DNA of 23,084 nt from Didymodactylos carnosus (GCA_905250885.1 CAJNOQ010002688.1:1-23084); one strand, 5' to 3'. Counted from the stretch's first letter, positions 9,890 to 20,587 are shown. Translations and numbers: made by a program. Notes: generated from the sequence alone by a model not told the origin.

Positions 9890-12127
9890 TTATTGGCGAT
9901 CTTCATCATCAACATTAACAGGTTCTCCTTCTGTTAATATTGCTGTTGACAGCGTTGAACTGTGTCCTATATGTGCAGATGAATCGTCATCAAATAAAAC
10001 AATAAAAAATGCTAAAGTTCCAAAAAATAAAAATATAACCACAATAAGTAACTGATATGGCAGCGCTAATGCACCAGCATAAAAAAATGCAATTGCAGAC
10101 ATAAGAGACTAAAAGAGAGCCAAAAGAAAATCTTTGTCTTTTTGTACCTTTAACACATACTAAGATTAGACATACCTGGACTAATTTAAAAATGGCAAAA
10201 GCCGAAGCACTAGTCTCTTTGTATCTTCCAGCCAAAACATTCATTAGCTAAATAAGAATGTTAATTAAACACTGACAAACGTTAGAAATAATTGTACATA
10301 CTTGAGTATTTAAACTACTATCGCCTAAACCAACTAAGAAACTTCCAACGAATGTTATTGTTTGGCTAACTGATTTACTTAAAAGATTGCAATCAACTAA
10401 TATAAAATTATCTCTGATTCAACAAAACAAGTTTTGATTTTTACCTAAAGTCAAAATAAGGTATTGTTGATGTTTCAAGAGTAGGAGCATCCGGTGGAAA
10501 ATTGACAAATACACCATAATACACAATAATTTGTAATAAAAAGCCTGAATGAGAAAAGATAGCAGAATTTATGAGATTATTTCTGCTCAACTGTCTTACC
10601 TAGAAAAATAATGAGTGCACGACTAGACGGTGTTTTTGGTTTTGTGATAAATCCGAAGAGTCCACCACCTAAACATGTTTAAATACATATAGTCTGACAT
10701 AAAGTGAATTGACACTTTCAAATTGTTGATAAAGATGGATGAAGATACAACGAATTTGATCAGAATTCAGGGTCAAACTCTGTTGCATAGAGAATCTGCC
10801 TGTAGAATGTTCGGCGAAATATTCAACACTAAGATGACTCAGCTGGTACTATTAACTTCATCTACGGATTAGAACTTTTTTTGTTAGAAGAATTAAATTA
10901 AAGATTGTTTATCTCTTAAAAAGACTTTCAGTACTAACCAATAATTTCGCCAACTCCTATCAAGATTCCATGAAGACCGATTAATCTTTTTCGTGTATCG
11001 CCATATTTAACATAATGTCCAATACACGTCGCATAAACTGTAAACATAAATGTTTGAGTGAAACCTAAATAAATTGTTTACAAAATTTGATAATAATTGA
11101 TTAGAATTCTAGCCAATGCTATCCTCGCCTGAGTAGGCAAATGGTAATAAAAGTAAAAGCATATTCCGTGTGCGTAATAATCGTAATGCAATAATTAATT
11201 CTTGTAAAATATCTCGAAAGTTTTTCTTTTTTTCTCCAGTAAGAAGTGTTAAATTTTTTTGTCTTCGTTTTTCAATAAATGAACGCCATATAATAAACAG
11301 AAACAAAGCTAGACCAACACCACTGACAACAGAAAACACAGTAAACAATAAATAACGTGTTTTTCGTGTAATGATATCTGATCTGACTGATACATATACA
11401 TATAAGTTTCCAGCTAATAGACTAAATAAGAATATTCATCAGTTATATTAAGTCAATAATCAAACTGTCTGATACTTACCTAACTTGAAATAAAGCCCAA
11501 AATACACCGGAATTACGAGATATTGATAATTCATCAGAATTAACTGCCAGAAAGGCACCCTGAGCTGTCCAAATGACTAGAGTGAAGAAAAATTTGATGA
11601 CAGTTGATATTATTACTCATTTTTGACTTGATGTTTTACTCGCAGCTCCAATTCCGACCAATATTGAAACCAAATAAAATGACCAAATCATTGGCTTAAT
11701 AAATGACAGAACATATAAGCTGTAATAATAAAAGGAATATCAATATCATGTAGAAATATTCTGGATGTAGAGTTAACCATTTATAAACACTTACAAATAC
11801 GTCGTTGCACCTATAAACATAGATACTGCTGGACCAAGGATGGAGACAATGGCTGGTGCAAAAATATTTGTAACGGCAAAACAAGAATACAAAATAGCTA
11901 AACTAATATATCCACTTCCTTGAAAACTTGTACCATTTACTGTCTCGTTTTTAAGTCCTTCTAAGACACTTTGCTAATATAAAATTGGAAAAAAAATAGT
12001 AAATTTTACAATGAAATAAAAAAAGATGTTTGATACTCACTTCTACCATGCCCGTAGCTTGAAATGCCGTAAATAATATCATAAAAGCAGATCCAAGAAG
12101 AATTACATTTAGAAGTTTTTGATCCAT
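9890..12127 (-). CDS. MFSD11: UNC93-like protein MFSD11 (major facilitator superfamily)
   Basis: Multi-span membrane protein of the UNC93/MFSD11 branch of the major facilitator superfamily; the substrate is not established. Eleven minus-strand exons join in frame: 12127-12041, 11973-11795, 11719-11640, 11576-11480, 11421-11129, 11064-10939, 10668-10600, 10544-10445, 10413-10302, 10247-10176, 10108-9890 (477 residues; human 449). It begins MDQKLLNVILLGSAFMILFT and has GSGYISLAILYSCFAVTN, IIWTAQGAFL, a basic linker (about 205-235), GILIGVGEIIGG, FLVGLGDSSLNTQ and SASAFAIFKLVQ. It ends with two helices and an acidic tail. These match MFSD11 segment by segment. Intron 5 (11128-11065) uses a GC donor. 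Intron 8 (10444-10414) is only 31 nt, but reading through it hits a stop. Intron 6 is 270 nt. Confidence 0.9.
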
Positions 12128-12440
12128 GGTTAAAAAATATATGCGTCTAAATTGTGAAAAAAAGAAAAGAATTTCGTTCAACTAATTTTTGTTAATAACC
12201 TTCGCAGAGAAGATCATTTTTTTTTATAAACATAGACTTGAGAAGATTCGTTACTCACATAAAAAGATAAGAACTGAATAATTTTTTTAGCAAGAAAAAT
12301 GAATACATTTAATAAAAAAAAAGCAAAGACTATAGTGTAGTAGTATTTATCTCGCCTAGATAAAGGTTCAAGAACTAAGCTACGTGCATCTTTAAAATTC
12401 AAACGACTATTTATAATGATAAATATTAGATAGAGAATTT
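12128..12440 (-). other. Probable 5' untranslated exon and intron of MFSD11, with an ATG-less open frame
   Basis: A 3' splice site (TTTTTTCACAATTTAG, ending near 12147) lies about 20 bases upstream of the MFSD11 ATG. A good 5' splice site (GTGAGT, near 12257) lies farther upstream, so a 5' UTR intron of about 110 nt is likely. The exon before it is open on the minus strand and would encode a membrane-like segment (YYYTIVFAFFLLNVFIFLA). It has no ATG and its frame does not continue into the MFSD11 start. Trans-splicing of a leader to the same acceptor is another possibility. Confidence 0.45.
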
Positions 12441-13277
12441 ATGAACTTTCGGATGTATTTCGAAAACAATTTTTGTTTTTATTGTTAAACTAGAAGAACT
12501 CAAAGCTTTTAGAGTCTAAGTTGTACTACGCATATACAAGACACCGTTATTTTAACTATGTTTTATGCGTTGAACAATAAATTCTGACTTTTTCCCAACA
12601 CACACTACTATCCGTCTTTTCTTGTAAAAATCGTTTCCGAAAAACACCGGACGACTGAAACTCCTGGCTGATTCTACAGTTTTCGTACATCAACAAACTC
12701 CTTCAAAGCTAATATGAGTCAAATATTGACCCTATGCTAAGTATCCGTGTGCCATATGTGTTTCTTTTTGTTTTTTTATTTTATTTGTTTACTTTCTATG
12801 TTTTAATGACATACAACGCAACAAAAATTTTCTTAACATGGTTCTTTTTGGTTCTATGTTGTTTTTGATTGAAAATTGTGTTATACAGTATTATTTTCGT
12901 ATTGAGTGTTCATTACTTGTCAAAAATGTATGCGCCCGTGTGTATGTATCCATATGATTATACAGCTGAATTTTAAACCAATTCAATAACTTACGGTAGA
13001 TGTGCTACTTCAAACAACTTTATGATGACATCTCTTACATATGACAGGTGAAGGTTGAAGTAAACTGATTGGTCAGCCAGCATCAACCCAGTGACATTGT
13101 AATCTTTCTTTGTTTTATAGACTAGATGGGAATTTCCACCTGTAAACATCTTTATAAGGTGTGCTTATTCTGATGCACTTTTTCGTTTGTAATAACGCAA
13201 ATTTTTTGGAGAGAAGTTCTCAGTGTAAATAAAAACAAAATGCAGCTAATTTTTTCTATCGAGATGTTCACTATCAG

Positions 13278-13313
13278 AGCTCTATAGTGTATCAACAACA
13301 GCTCTATAGTGTA
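13278..13313. repeat. Short direct repeat AGCTCTATAGTGTA, two copies
   Basis: The 14-mer AGCTCTATAGTGTA occurs at 13278-13291 and 13300-13313. A partial inverted partner (CACTAT) sits just upstream. It could be a regulatory site or the remnant of a tandem array. Confidence 0.7.
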
Positions 13314-13431
13314 ACAATCGGAAAATGCTTATTGAGTAATGTAAACATTCGAATTGCAACGAAGTGTTTAGTAATTCAATTTCTTTGCGCAAATTTGATT
13401 TTCAGTCTACATGAGTTTAATGGGATGGAAA

Positions 13432-13728
13432 GTTTCATCTGATATTAAAAAGTTCATAATTCAATCGAAAATTGTCAGAACCAGCACAAAACGTCACGAT
13501 ATGGTTAATTTTGGTCGTTAAACATTATTATATGATTAAAAAAAACATGTTTTTGTCTAGAAGTTTTCTAAAAATGCTTTCGAAAAACCAAAGGATTTTT
13601 TAAGTTCTTTTTCATTAACCTTTTGTAACTAGGATACAAAATACCCTAAATACTATACATCATGTAGTTTTGTGCTGCTTCTAGTGTTTTTCGATTGAAT
13701 TATGAGTTTTTTAATATTAGATGAAAAC
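13432..13728. repeat. Imperfect inverted repeat, arms of about 61 bp (foldback/MITE-like)
   Basis: 13432-13492 is the inverted counterpart of 13667-13728. Shared blocks are CATAATTCAATCGAAAA and CAGCACAAAAC, with scattered mismatches (about 80 % identity by eye). The 174-bp loop shows no gene. The pair could fold as one long stem, as an aged MITE or foldback element would. Confidence 0.7.
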
Positions 13729-14128
13729 AACCTGAAAATTCTAATTTTTGTAAAACTTGTGTTCTTATGTTAAATATTGCCATGAGACTCAGCGCGATCA
13801 GTTGCCTGTTACCCTCTCGTTGTCGAGGTTACCAGTAGTTTTTGGGTGCCAATTCTGGGACTCCAAAGAAACTTTATACCATGCCCAAACCGCCGAAAAT
13901 CACGGTCTCGCTTGACTCTCGTTTTGAAGAGAACACTTTGAACTATCAGTCCATGTAAAAATATCAATATAGCCCTATTGGGACTTTTTGAGACACGACT
14001 TGGTTTTTCAAAGAGCAACTAGAAAACTTGTTTCAAAAAATCAGAAAAAAACTTTTGATAACACTGATATTGTCATGTCTCATATCTATTCGTTTAGGCC
14101 GTTAGATCTTTTTGTGAATACCTTCGTT

Positions 14129-16046
14129 ATGTCCGATAAATTAACATCAGGTATGTTTCGTTGTATATTTAATTATAGTAACAAAATGGTTCTTTTCTTC
14201 TATGCAGATATACCATTTTGGCTAAAGTTCTGCAAAAGTTCTGACTTGTTGGCTAATAATAGTAAAATATTAGAATATTCAATGGTATTAGCTGATCAAT
14301 ATTCTAGCATAAATGAATTATCACAAGCGTCCACTCAGCAGCTGAAATCTTATGGTTTTTCCAATGTCGATATAGTGAAACTATTGAAACAAGCACAATT
14401 TCTTGAAAATGAGGTAAATTTAGGGAAAGTTACTGATATGAAAAAGATAGAAGAACACAGAGAGAGAGATTAGCACAATTCGACCGCTAACGTGTGTTAT
14501 ATTAATATCGATGAGGTTGAAAGTACTCCTATTTCTCTTTTAAGACGCGCAAAACGTTACAAGAAAATCATGAATTACCAGCGATATCAGCAAAGAAACG
14601 AACAGCAGGTAAATATTGTAAAAGAATTTCACTTGCGTCTACTATTGGCCTTTTTAATTTTTAGCTGCTACTCGAATAATTGAAACATATCTGAGTGATC
14701 CTGATGCAAAGCCATTGAATCCATTTGGTACAAAACCAAAAGTATCCGATGCATTATTGTCAAGAATTAGCCTCAAAGATCGTGCAAGAGCAGAGAGTAA
14801 CCAAAGTTATTCATTGTATATGTTTTTCAAACAAATTTTTTCTTGTTTTAGGACCCATTGTCAGTTACCCATATGACGATCCAGATTCTTTTATAAAAAA
14901 AGATTTAGAAGTATAATATCATTCATGTACGGTTATCAAACTTTTATTTATTCATTGTTTTAGACCGAACCAGTTTCATTTGATAAAATAATAACATTAG
15001 ATCATAATGGCAAGTTACAAACATCTAAAACTTTACCATTTCAATATAACGGTGTTTTAAAGCCATCGAGCGCAAAACTAAACGATTTGAAATCTTCAGC
15101 AGGTAAAAATGGTTATAGATATCTATCAATCTCCTTTTTTTGCTATCCAACTAAAAACTACAAATGCAATAGTCGAACAAAGAGCATAATCTATTTTGGA
15201 CCAGCCTGCGATATACCAAGAGAGAAGAGAAGAGATTATAATTGATCATATCTTGTGTTTATTTAGATAAGAGAAAATCAGTGTTCGGTGTTGGTCGTTT
15301 GCAGCGAATATCTGTTAAAAGTCGTCTCGGGAATGTTATCGAAGCACCATCGTTTCTCTCAAGTCGGATAATAACGTCGGCAAATACAACAAAATCGTTA
15401 ATTAAGAAAACAATAAACAAAGCTGCGACTTTAATCAATCCATTCATTAAACGTTCAATAGCAGAAATAGCAACAGTAAACACAAATGAGACAAACATTG
15501 ATGCAGATGATCATTCAAACTTAAATGATATACCATCATTAAGTACGATTGATTTACGCACGACGTTAAAACGGCAATGTTATTTAGTTTCCAATACTAC
15601 TAAAGAACCGTCTTTATTATCACGGTCAATAACCATCGCTCAAATTCCACCAGATAAAACAAATCGAACAGTGACATTTGTAGGAAATAATAAACGTCAA
15701 CGAGAAGATAATGATGATAATGATAATGATGATGATGAAAATGATGGTTATATACAAACAAGACAAATACAAAATAATGAAAGACGTGTCGAGGTATTGG
15801 AGAACAATAAATTACAACCACCAACATTCTCTTTTGATGATTACACACAAGAGTTGATGCAAACAAAATCTAGTATGTATCTAGTGTTAAAATGTGGCAA
15901 AATTGACTTCTACAAATCTGCTTATTAATTATTAAAGTTTGCTAATTTCTTTTTCAGTAACAATACCATCTACAAAACGATTTAAACTTGGTCAAACAAC
16001 TGGTTTTCTCACACGATCATTAGCCAAACAAGGGCTTATTGAATAA
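14129..16046 (+). CDS. SAM-domain protein resembling human C19orf47
   Basis: Eight exons join in frame: 14129-14150, 14208-14413, 14545-14608, 14665-14796, 14852-14910, 14964-15102, 15267-15872 and 15958-16046 (438 residues; human C19orf47 about 422). Residues 8-76 form a SAM-like helical domain (DIPFWLKFCKSS, SKILEYSMVLADQY, LKSYGFSNVDIVKLLKQAQ), in the layout seen in C19orf47, where WIQFF and an LG...GDIIAILKHAK motif hold the same places. Next comes a basic PAISAKKRTAA patch, like PAKRRRVTAE of the human protein, then low-complexity sequence with SVFGVGRL and ISVKSRLG, echoing the SVF-x-RLG repeats of that family. An acidic Asp/Asn run lies near 15707-15745, and the end is SLAKQGLIE. The molecular function is unknown; the basic patch suggests a nuclear location. 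An in-frame ATG at 14075 would add 18 residues. Confidence 0.7.
15707..15746 (+). repeat. GAT/AAT trinucleotide tract coding for an Asp/Asn run
   Basis: An imperfect GAT/AAT tract inside the long exon of the SAM-domain gene encodes an acidic run (EDNDDNDNDDDEND). Its length is likely to vary between alleles. Confidence 0.8.
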
Positions 16047-16419
16047 GGTTTTTTGTATCTTTTCTTTCTTTTGTATAAATGGATATGTTCTTTTTATACC
16101 GATGGTGTTTATTTTAGAATAATGTTGTACTTTTCGTTGCCATGTTCTTATTTTTGGTTCTTTCGACTTTTCTGATTAATTTGGGATTTTGTATTTATTT
16201 GTTTGTTCTTTTTTTTCAATGTGATGAACAAAATTTTTTGTTCGACGTGTAATCTTTGTATTAAAATAAGTTGATGTTTCTCGTAGTTAAATTGTTTACT
16301 CCCTCTCTCTCTTATACGATTTGTCACGTGACATATCCATTAGCTCTGCATTTTTCGTTTAAACCGTTTTTTTCTTTGTAGATTAATTTTTTCATAGACG
16401 AAACCAGCATATTATTAAT
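16047..16419. other. Intergenic gap between the SAM-domain gene and SIRT2
   Basis: 373 bp, T-rich, with no canonical AATAAA. A 3' splice-like site TTTTTTCATAG ends near 16397, about 23 bases before the SIRT2 ATG, with no obvious donor. The short gap and the lone acceptor would suit co-transcription with leader trans-splicing, but this is not proven. Confidence 0.4.
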
Positions 16420-19400
16420 ATGGAATATCGTAAGTAAAAATTTTCTTATAATTTCGTGCTAACTATATGTGTTCTCTAACTGTTGTATATTTGATATAAT
16501 GAATTGGTATCACCTTAATTGTCTTTTTGTGTGGTTTCGTGCAAACGCTTGAGTATCGTATATCAGACAGCATATCTGAGATAAAGCGTTCATTTTTTAC
16601 TCTAATTGTCGCAACTACTATGTATTTTTTTCACACTCATCATGGCATGTCCATAACACGTGTGCCTATAAATAATTTTATAGTATCCTATTTTTTTATC
16701 TATTTTTCTCACAGAACATAATCAGGATAACTCTGAAGGAGATAAATCCAATAATAACAGATACATAGACAAAAATCAAGAACAAACGAACAAAAATCAG
16801 AGTGACGCAGTGGTTGATCCGAGTCAACATGAGTTGGGCGATATGTTTAGCCCTGATCAAATTCAATTACGTGAGTTGTTTTTGTTTTCCGAGTTTTGTC
16901 TTTTAATTGAACAGAGAAAATAAGCACAGTCATATTTTTTTTGATTTTTCACTTTTTCACTTCATTTCATAAACCATTGAATTATTGAAAAGGAAAGTTT
17001 TCTATTTTGCTGTTTTCAGATTATTTATTTTAACCGTGTAAATGGAGAATGAATATCGTTAATTTGTTTCCTGCATTACTGCACTGCATCATTATTTTGC
17101 AAGCCCATCATTCAGTGGAAGCTCAGTATTTCAACTAGCTGCTTTACCGATTTACTCTGTTTTTCTAATGCGTAGATGCTTTGTACTATGTCAATGGTTA
17201 CTTTGTTATTTTCTCAACGCGAAGAAAATTATAGGTATTTTGTAAGTTATTTATCATTAATCGATTAGATCATATAAATGTAGTTCGGCTTACGAGGGAA
17301 CCTTTTCAGATGTCAGCCTCCGATTTCAAGACTCTTTTGCCCATAGATCCTTGAAATCGGAGGTTGACATCTGAAAAGGTTCACTCGTTAGACAAACATA
17401 ACTTTGTTACATTTTCACCTTACTCTGTTCTGTTTTTTCAATAACAACAGTCGATAAATACTTCATTTTTGCGGTATTTTGATGCTGTCAGTTAATCAGT
17501 AAAACGATTACCATTTTACTCATTTTCGCTCGATTTTTATAAAAAAATACACAGTGTAATGCTTTACAGTGGAAAATACTCTCAAATTTTTATCTGAAAA
17601 GAGAATGACCAGACTACTGCTTCATGGATATCATCTACATCTCTATTCTCTAAAAAAGTTATTTTGTCTGATATATAAAATATTTTCTACACGTTTGTCT
17701 ACAATTTCTATACGCGGATGTTTCAAGATTGAAGGTGATCTAGACTATGCCAAGTTGTAAAATAGAAAAGCTCTTTATGCTCCGTTTTCCCCTTCATAAC
17801 AGCAACTGACAAGCTCATGCTTTGCTAACTTTCTATAAAATTAATATTAGTTGATAAATTTTTTTATTTTAGTTGTAAATGCGCTACGTGGATTACAAAC
17901 AGATGATACTGAAGAAGGCGAACCAGTATTGAAATCATTCGATTTGAAAGGTGCTGCTGATTATATGAAAAATTGTAAGAATATTATCGTTATGTCGGGA
18001 GCAGGCATTTCAACCTCAGCTGGAATTCCTGATTTTCGAAGCCCCGGTACTGGTTTATATTCACAATTAGAAAAATACAATTTACCGTTTCCTGAAGCTG
18101 TTTTTCATCTAGAGTTTTTCAGAGTACGCTATCATATCCATTCTTTTCTTTTATAATAGTAGAAGATTTTGTTGGATTTTAGACTAATCCAAAACCATTT
18201 TTTCTTCTCGCTAAAGAACTCTATCCAGAAAAGTTCACTGTATGTATTGTTTGAACACATCTTACTAGTTATTATATTTAACGTCTACTATTTTAGCCAA
18301 CACCAGCTCATTATTTTATGCGTTTATTGAACGAGAAAAAGAAATTACTTCGCATATTTACTCAAGTAGAAATTTTTTGTGTGTGAGAATACTGAAAATA
18401 CTTATATGCTTATTTTAGAATATCGATTCGTTGGAACGTGTTGCTGAAATACCAGCAGATAAAATAGTTGAAGCTCATGGAACCTTTTTTACTGCACATT
18501 GTATTGATTGTCAGAAAGAATATTCCTTAGAGTATGTAAAAGGTAATAATGATAAAATTATTATATGAGCGAAGTTTTAATCATTTGACGTTGGTGTGTG
18601 TGTCTAGATATAATATTTAAAGATGAAATTCCTACCTGCGCCTGTGGTGGTATTATTAAACCGGATATCGTTTTCTTCGGAGAAAGTTTACCAGAAAAAT
18701 TTCATACTTTACGAATGAAAGTAAGACTTGTTTATTTACTTTTATTTTAGACTTTTTTTTATCACAGATGCTTGTTATAGGATTTTCCAAAGGCCGATTT
18801 TCTGATTATAATTGGAACATCGCTGATGGTTGCACCGTTCAATCGCCTTATCTTAGAGTATGCAATTTTTTATTATAATTTGTGTTTCTTATATTTCACT
18901 ACTGCTGGCTTGTTGAGAGAGCTTTACACTCATATTTTGTATTATTTAGTCTCGTTTTTCATTTAGAGTGAACAAAGATTGCCCTCGTTTATTGATAAAT
19001 ATGGAACCAGCAGGAACTAAATCTATAAATCTTGTATGTATTTTCTTTGGTATATTCTACTGTATACTAATTGCACTTTTTCTAGTATTCATCACAAACA
19101 TTAATGTTTGATTCTCCCAAAAATCGACGTGATGTCTTTCACCAAGGATCATGTGACGATGGCACCTATGAATTAGCAAAATTATTAGGATGGGAGGTAA
19201 GAGTGTTTTTCAAAAAATAGATATGTTTGTAGCCATACTAAAGTTCTGAGTTCGTGTTTTTTTCATTCTTTTCAGGATGATTTCAAAGAATTGCTAAAAT
19301 CTGTTGGTGTATCTCCGTCTGGCAAGAAAGCCGAAGCAATTGTAACGCCGACTAAAGAAAGAAAAACCCAAACTTCAGCTGCTACTAATTCTCCAAGTGA

Positions 19401-19641
19401 AACAAAGGCATCTAAAGCTTCTGTAAAATCGAGTCCACAAAGAACTCGCAGTCACTCGCCGACGAAAAAAGCATCGACAAAAGTGTCCAGTAAAAATGAT
19501 AATTCTCCAAAAGATAGTCGATTGAATGAAGCGGCGAAAAATGCTGATAAACTAGCTCATGAAATGGCTAAAGCGGCAATATCAGATGATGTTGATCAAG
19601 CAGATGATGAGAAGAAAAATGAGAAGAAAAAAGAATTATGA
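16420..19641 (+). CDS. SIRT2: NAD-dependent protein deacetylase, SIRT2 class
   Basis: Sirtuin that removes acyl groups from lysines using NAD; animal SIRT2 acts mainly in the cytoplasm (tubulin, histone H4). Eleven exons join in frame: 16420-16429, 16715-16870, 17873-18123, 18183-18239, 18297-18365, 18419-18542, 18608-18720, 18781-18857, 18967-19033, 19086-19196, 19276-19641 (466 residues; human 389). NAD fold: [16 protein letters not shown] at 98-113, TQNID at 180-184 and catalytic His201 in VEAHGTF. Zinc ligands are Cys209, Cys212, Cys233 and Cys235, followed by [13 protein letters not shown] at 272-275 and [17 protein letters not shown] and the order of blocks favour SIRT2 over SIRT1/3. 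The second zinc pair is C-x-C, where C-x2-C is usual. The N-terminal 55 residues are Asn/Gln/Asp-rich. The last 100 are a Ser/Lys tail with TPTK and SPTKK sites. Exon 1 codes only MEY. Intron 2 is 1,002 nt and repeat-bearing. Confidence 0.94.
16963..17072. repeat. Dispersed repeat copy A (inverted partner at 20476-20587)
   Basis: About 110 bp in SIRT2 intron 2, nearly identical to the reverse complement of 20476-20587. The best-conserved part runs from ATTGAATTATTG to AATTTGTTTCCT, and the other end shows small differences. Homology stops abruptly on both sides, as for two insertions of one small element. Confidence 0.88.
17290..17390 (+). repeat. Long near-perfect hairpin in SIRT2 intron 2
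   Basis: 17298-17330 is the reverse complement of 17350-17382 with one difference (G17315 opposite T17365), which is a G-U pair in RNA. All 33 positions can therefore pair in the transcript, with a 19-nt loop at 17331-17349. A further CGAG/CTCG block extends the stem outward to about 17290-17390. It could be a tiny MITE, a pre-miRNA-like or other small-RNA hairpin, or a structural element. The sequence alone does not decide. Confidence 0.8.
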
Positions 19642-19681
19642 TAAACAAACTGAATATGCTTTAATTTTTTTATTCCAGAAA

Positions 19682-19702
19682 GATATATATATATATATAT
19701 TT
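19682..19702. repeat. AT dinucleotide microsatellite
   Basis: An uninterrupted alternating A/T run of about 20 bases in the SIRT2 3' flank. Confidence 0.9.
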
Positions 19703-20475
19703 TGTTTTTTTTTATTGCTTCTGATTTCTGGTTTTTTTATTCTTAAAGAAAAATGATTTTGTCTTATATGCTTTCATTTCGAAATGAGCAATTGTCATTG
19801 ATTGTTATGGTAAATATTATGTGCCTGTTACTCTTTTATTAACAAATTTTATTTGCTTTTTATTCTTTTCATCGTTTTTAGATGATGTCTTTTTATTGTA
19901 AAATTTTTTATACATACAAATAGGAACGAATATGAAGAACTGAGAATACAACCGCATTAAACTTTTAACAGGCGGTAAACAGATAAAATTGATATCATAC
20001 ATTTCAAACTAGAATGAAATCATCCTTTTTATGAAGAACTTTTGTTAGATGAGTGATGAAACCTGTTTTCATAAAAATAAAACTTCTAAATTTTTGTTGA
20101 ATATAGGGTTCTAAGAGGGTCGTTGGTAAAACTGTTCGAATTTTCAAAGTTTGAGTTTGGAATACAAAACTTCTTTCATTTGAGTTGATAGTCGAAAATA
20201 TTCTCGAAAAAAAACAGGAGTCGTCCGTACTTTTCGTCTATTGTAGTTTAGACACGATATTGGATTTATTGGAAGTTCCACGACTGATATAATATGACTC
20301 GGTGGACCCTGAAATATATCTGGAACATCATGTTAAGACGTGGTACTAGTTTTTATTAGAAATATTAGAAAACCTACTTTATACGCAGGGAGAAGAATAC
20401 TCCGCCTTGCGGCCACCGTTTCCGGTATTGGGTACTGCCGAATGGTAGGTTCAAATAGCGTGACTCAGAGTTCAG

Positions 20476-20587
20476 AGGAAACAAATTAAACGATATTCAT
20501 TCTCCATTTACACGGTTAAAATAAATAATCTGAAAACAGCAAAATAGAAAACTTTCCTTTTCAATAATTCAATAGTCTTATGAAATG
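20476..20587. repeat. Dispersed repeat copy B (inverted partner at 16963-17072)
   Basis: About 112 bp, almost identical in inverse orientation to copy A in SIRT2 intron 2. Between the two copies lie SIRT2 exons 3-11, which encode the whole catalytic domain. The outer flanks do not match. Confidence 0.88.

Larger units (their letters stand above)
12441..14128. other. Divergent intergenic region between MFSD11 and the SAM-domain gene
   Basis: No coding exon is supported over about 1.7 kb. It must hold both promoters. It contains an inverted repeat pair (13432-13492 and 13667-13728) and a 14-bp direct repeat (13278-13291, 13300-13313). An unpaired 3' splice-like site (TTCGTTTAG, near 14098) lies about 30 bases before the ATG of the plus-strand gene. 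Confidence 0.45.

Noticed and set aside
15259-15866. Minus-strand frames opposite the long exon of the SAM-domain gene
   Set aside because: They are shadows of the plus-strand coding frame; the His/Tyr-rich peptide is the complement of the GAT/AAT tract.
17569-17760. 63-residue open frame within SIRT2 intron 2
   Set aside because: It lies between well-supported exons, has no splice sites that join it in frame to SIRT2, and resembles no known protein.
20395-20470. tRNA-like or SINE-like patch (CCGCCTTGCGG and GGTTCAAAT)
   Set aside because: GGTTCAAAT resembles part of a B box, but no A box at the right distance and no cloverleaf could be drawn.
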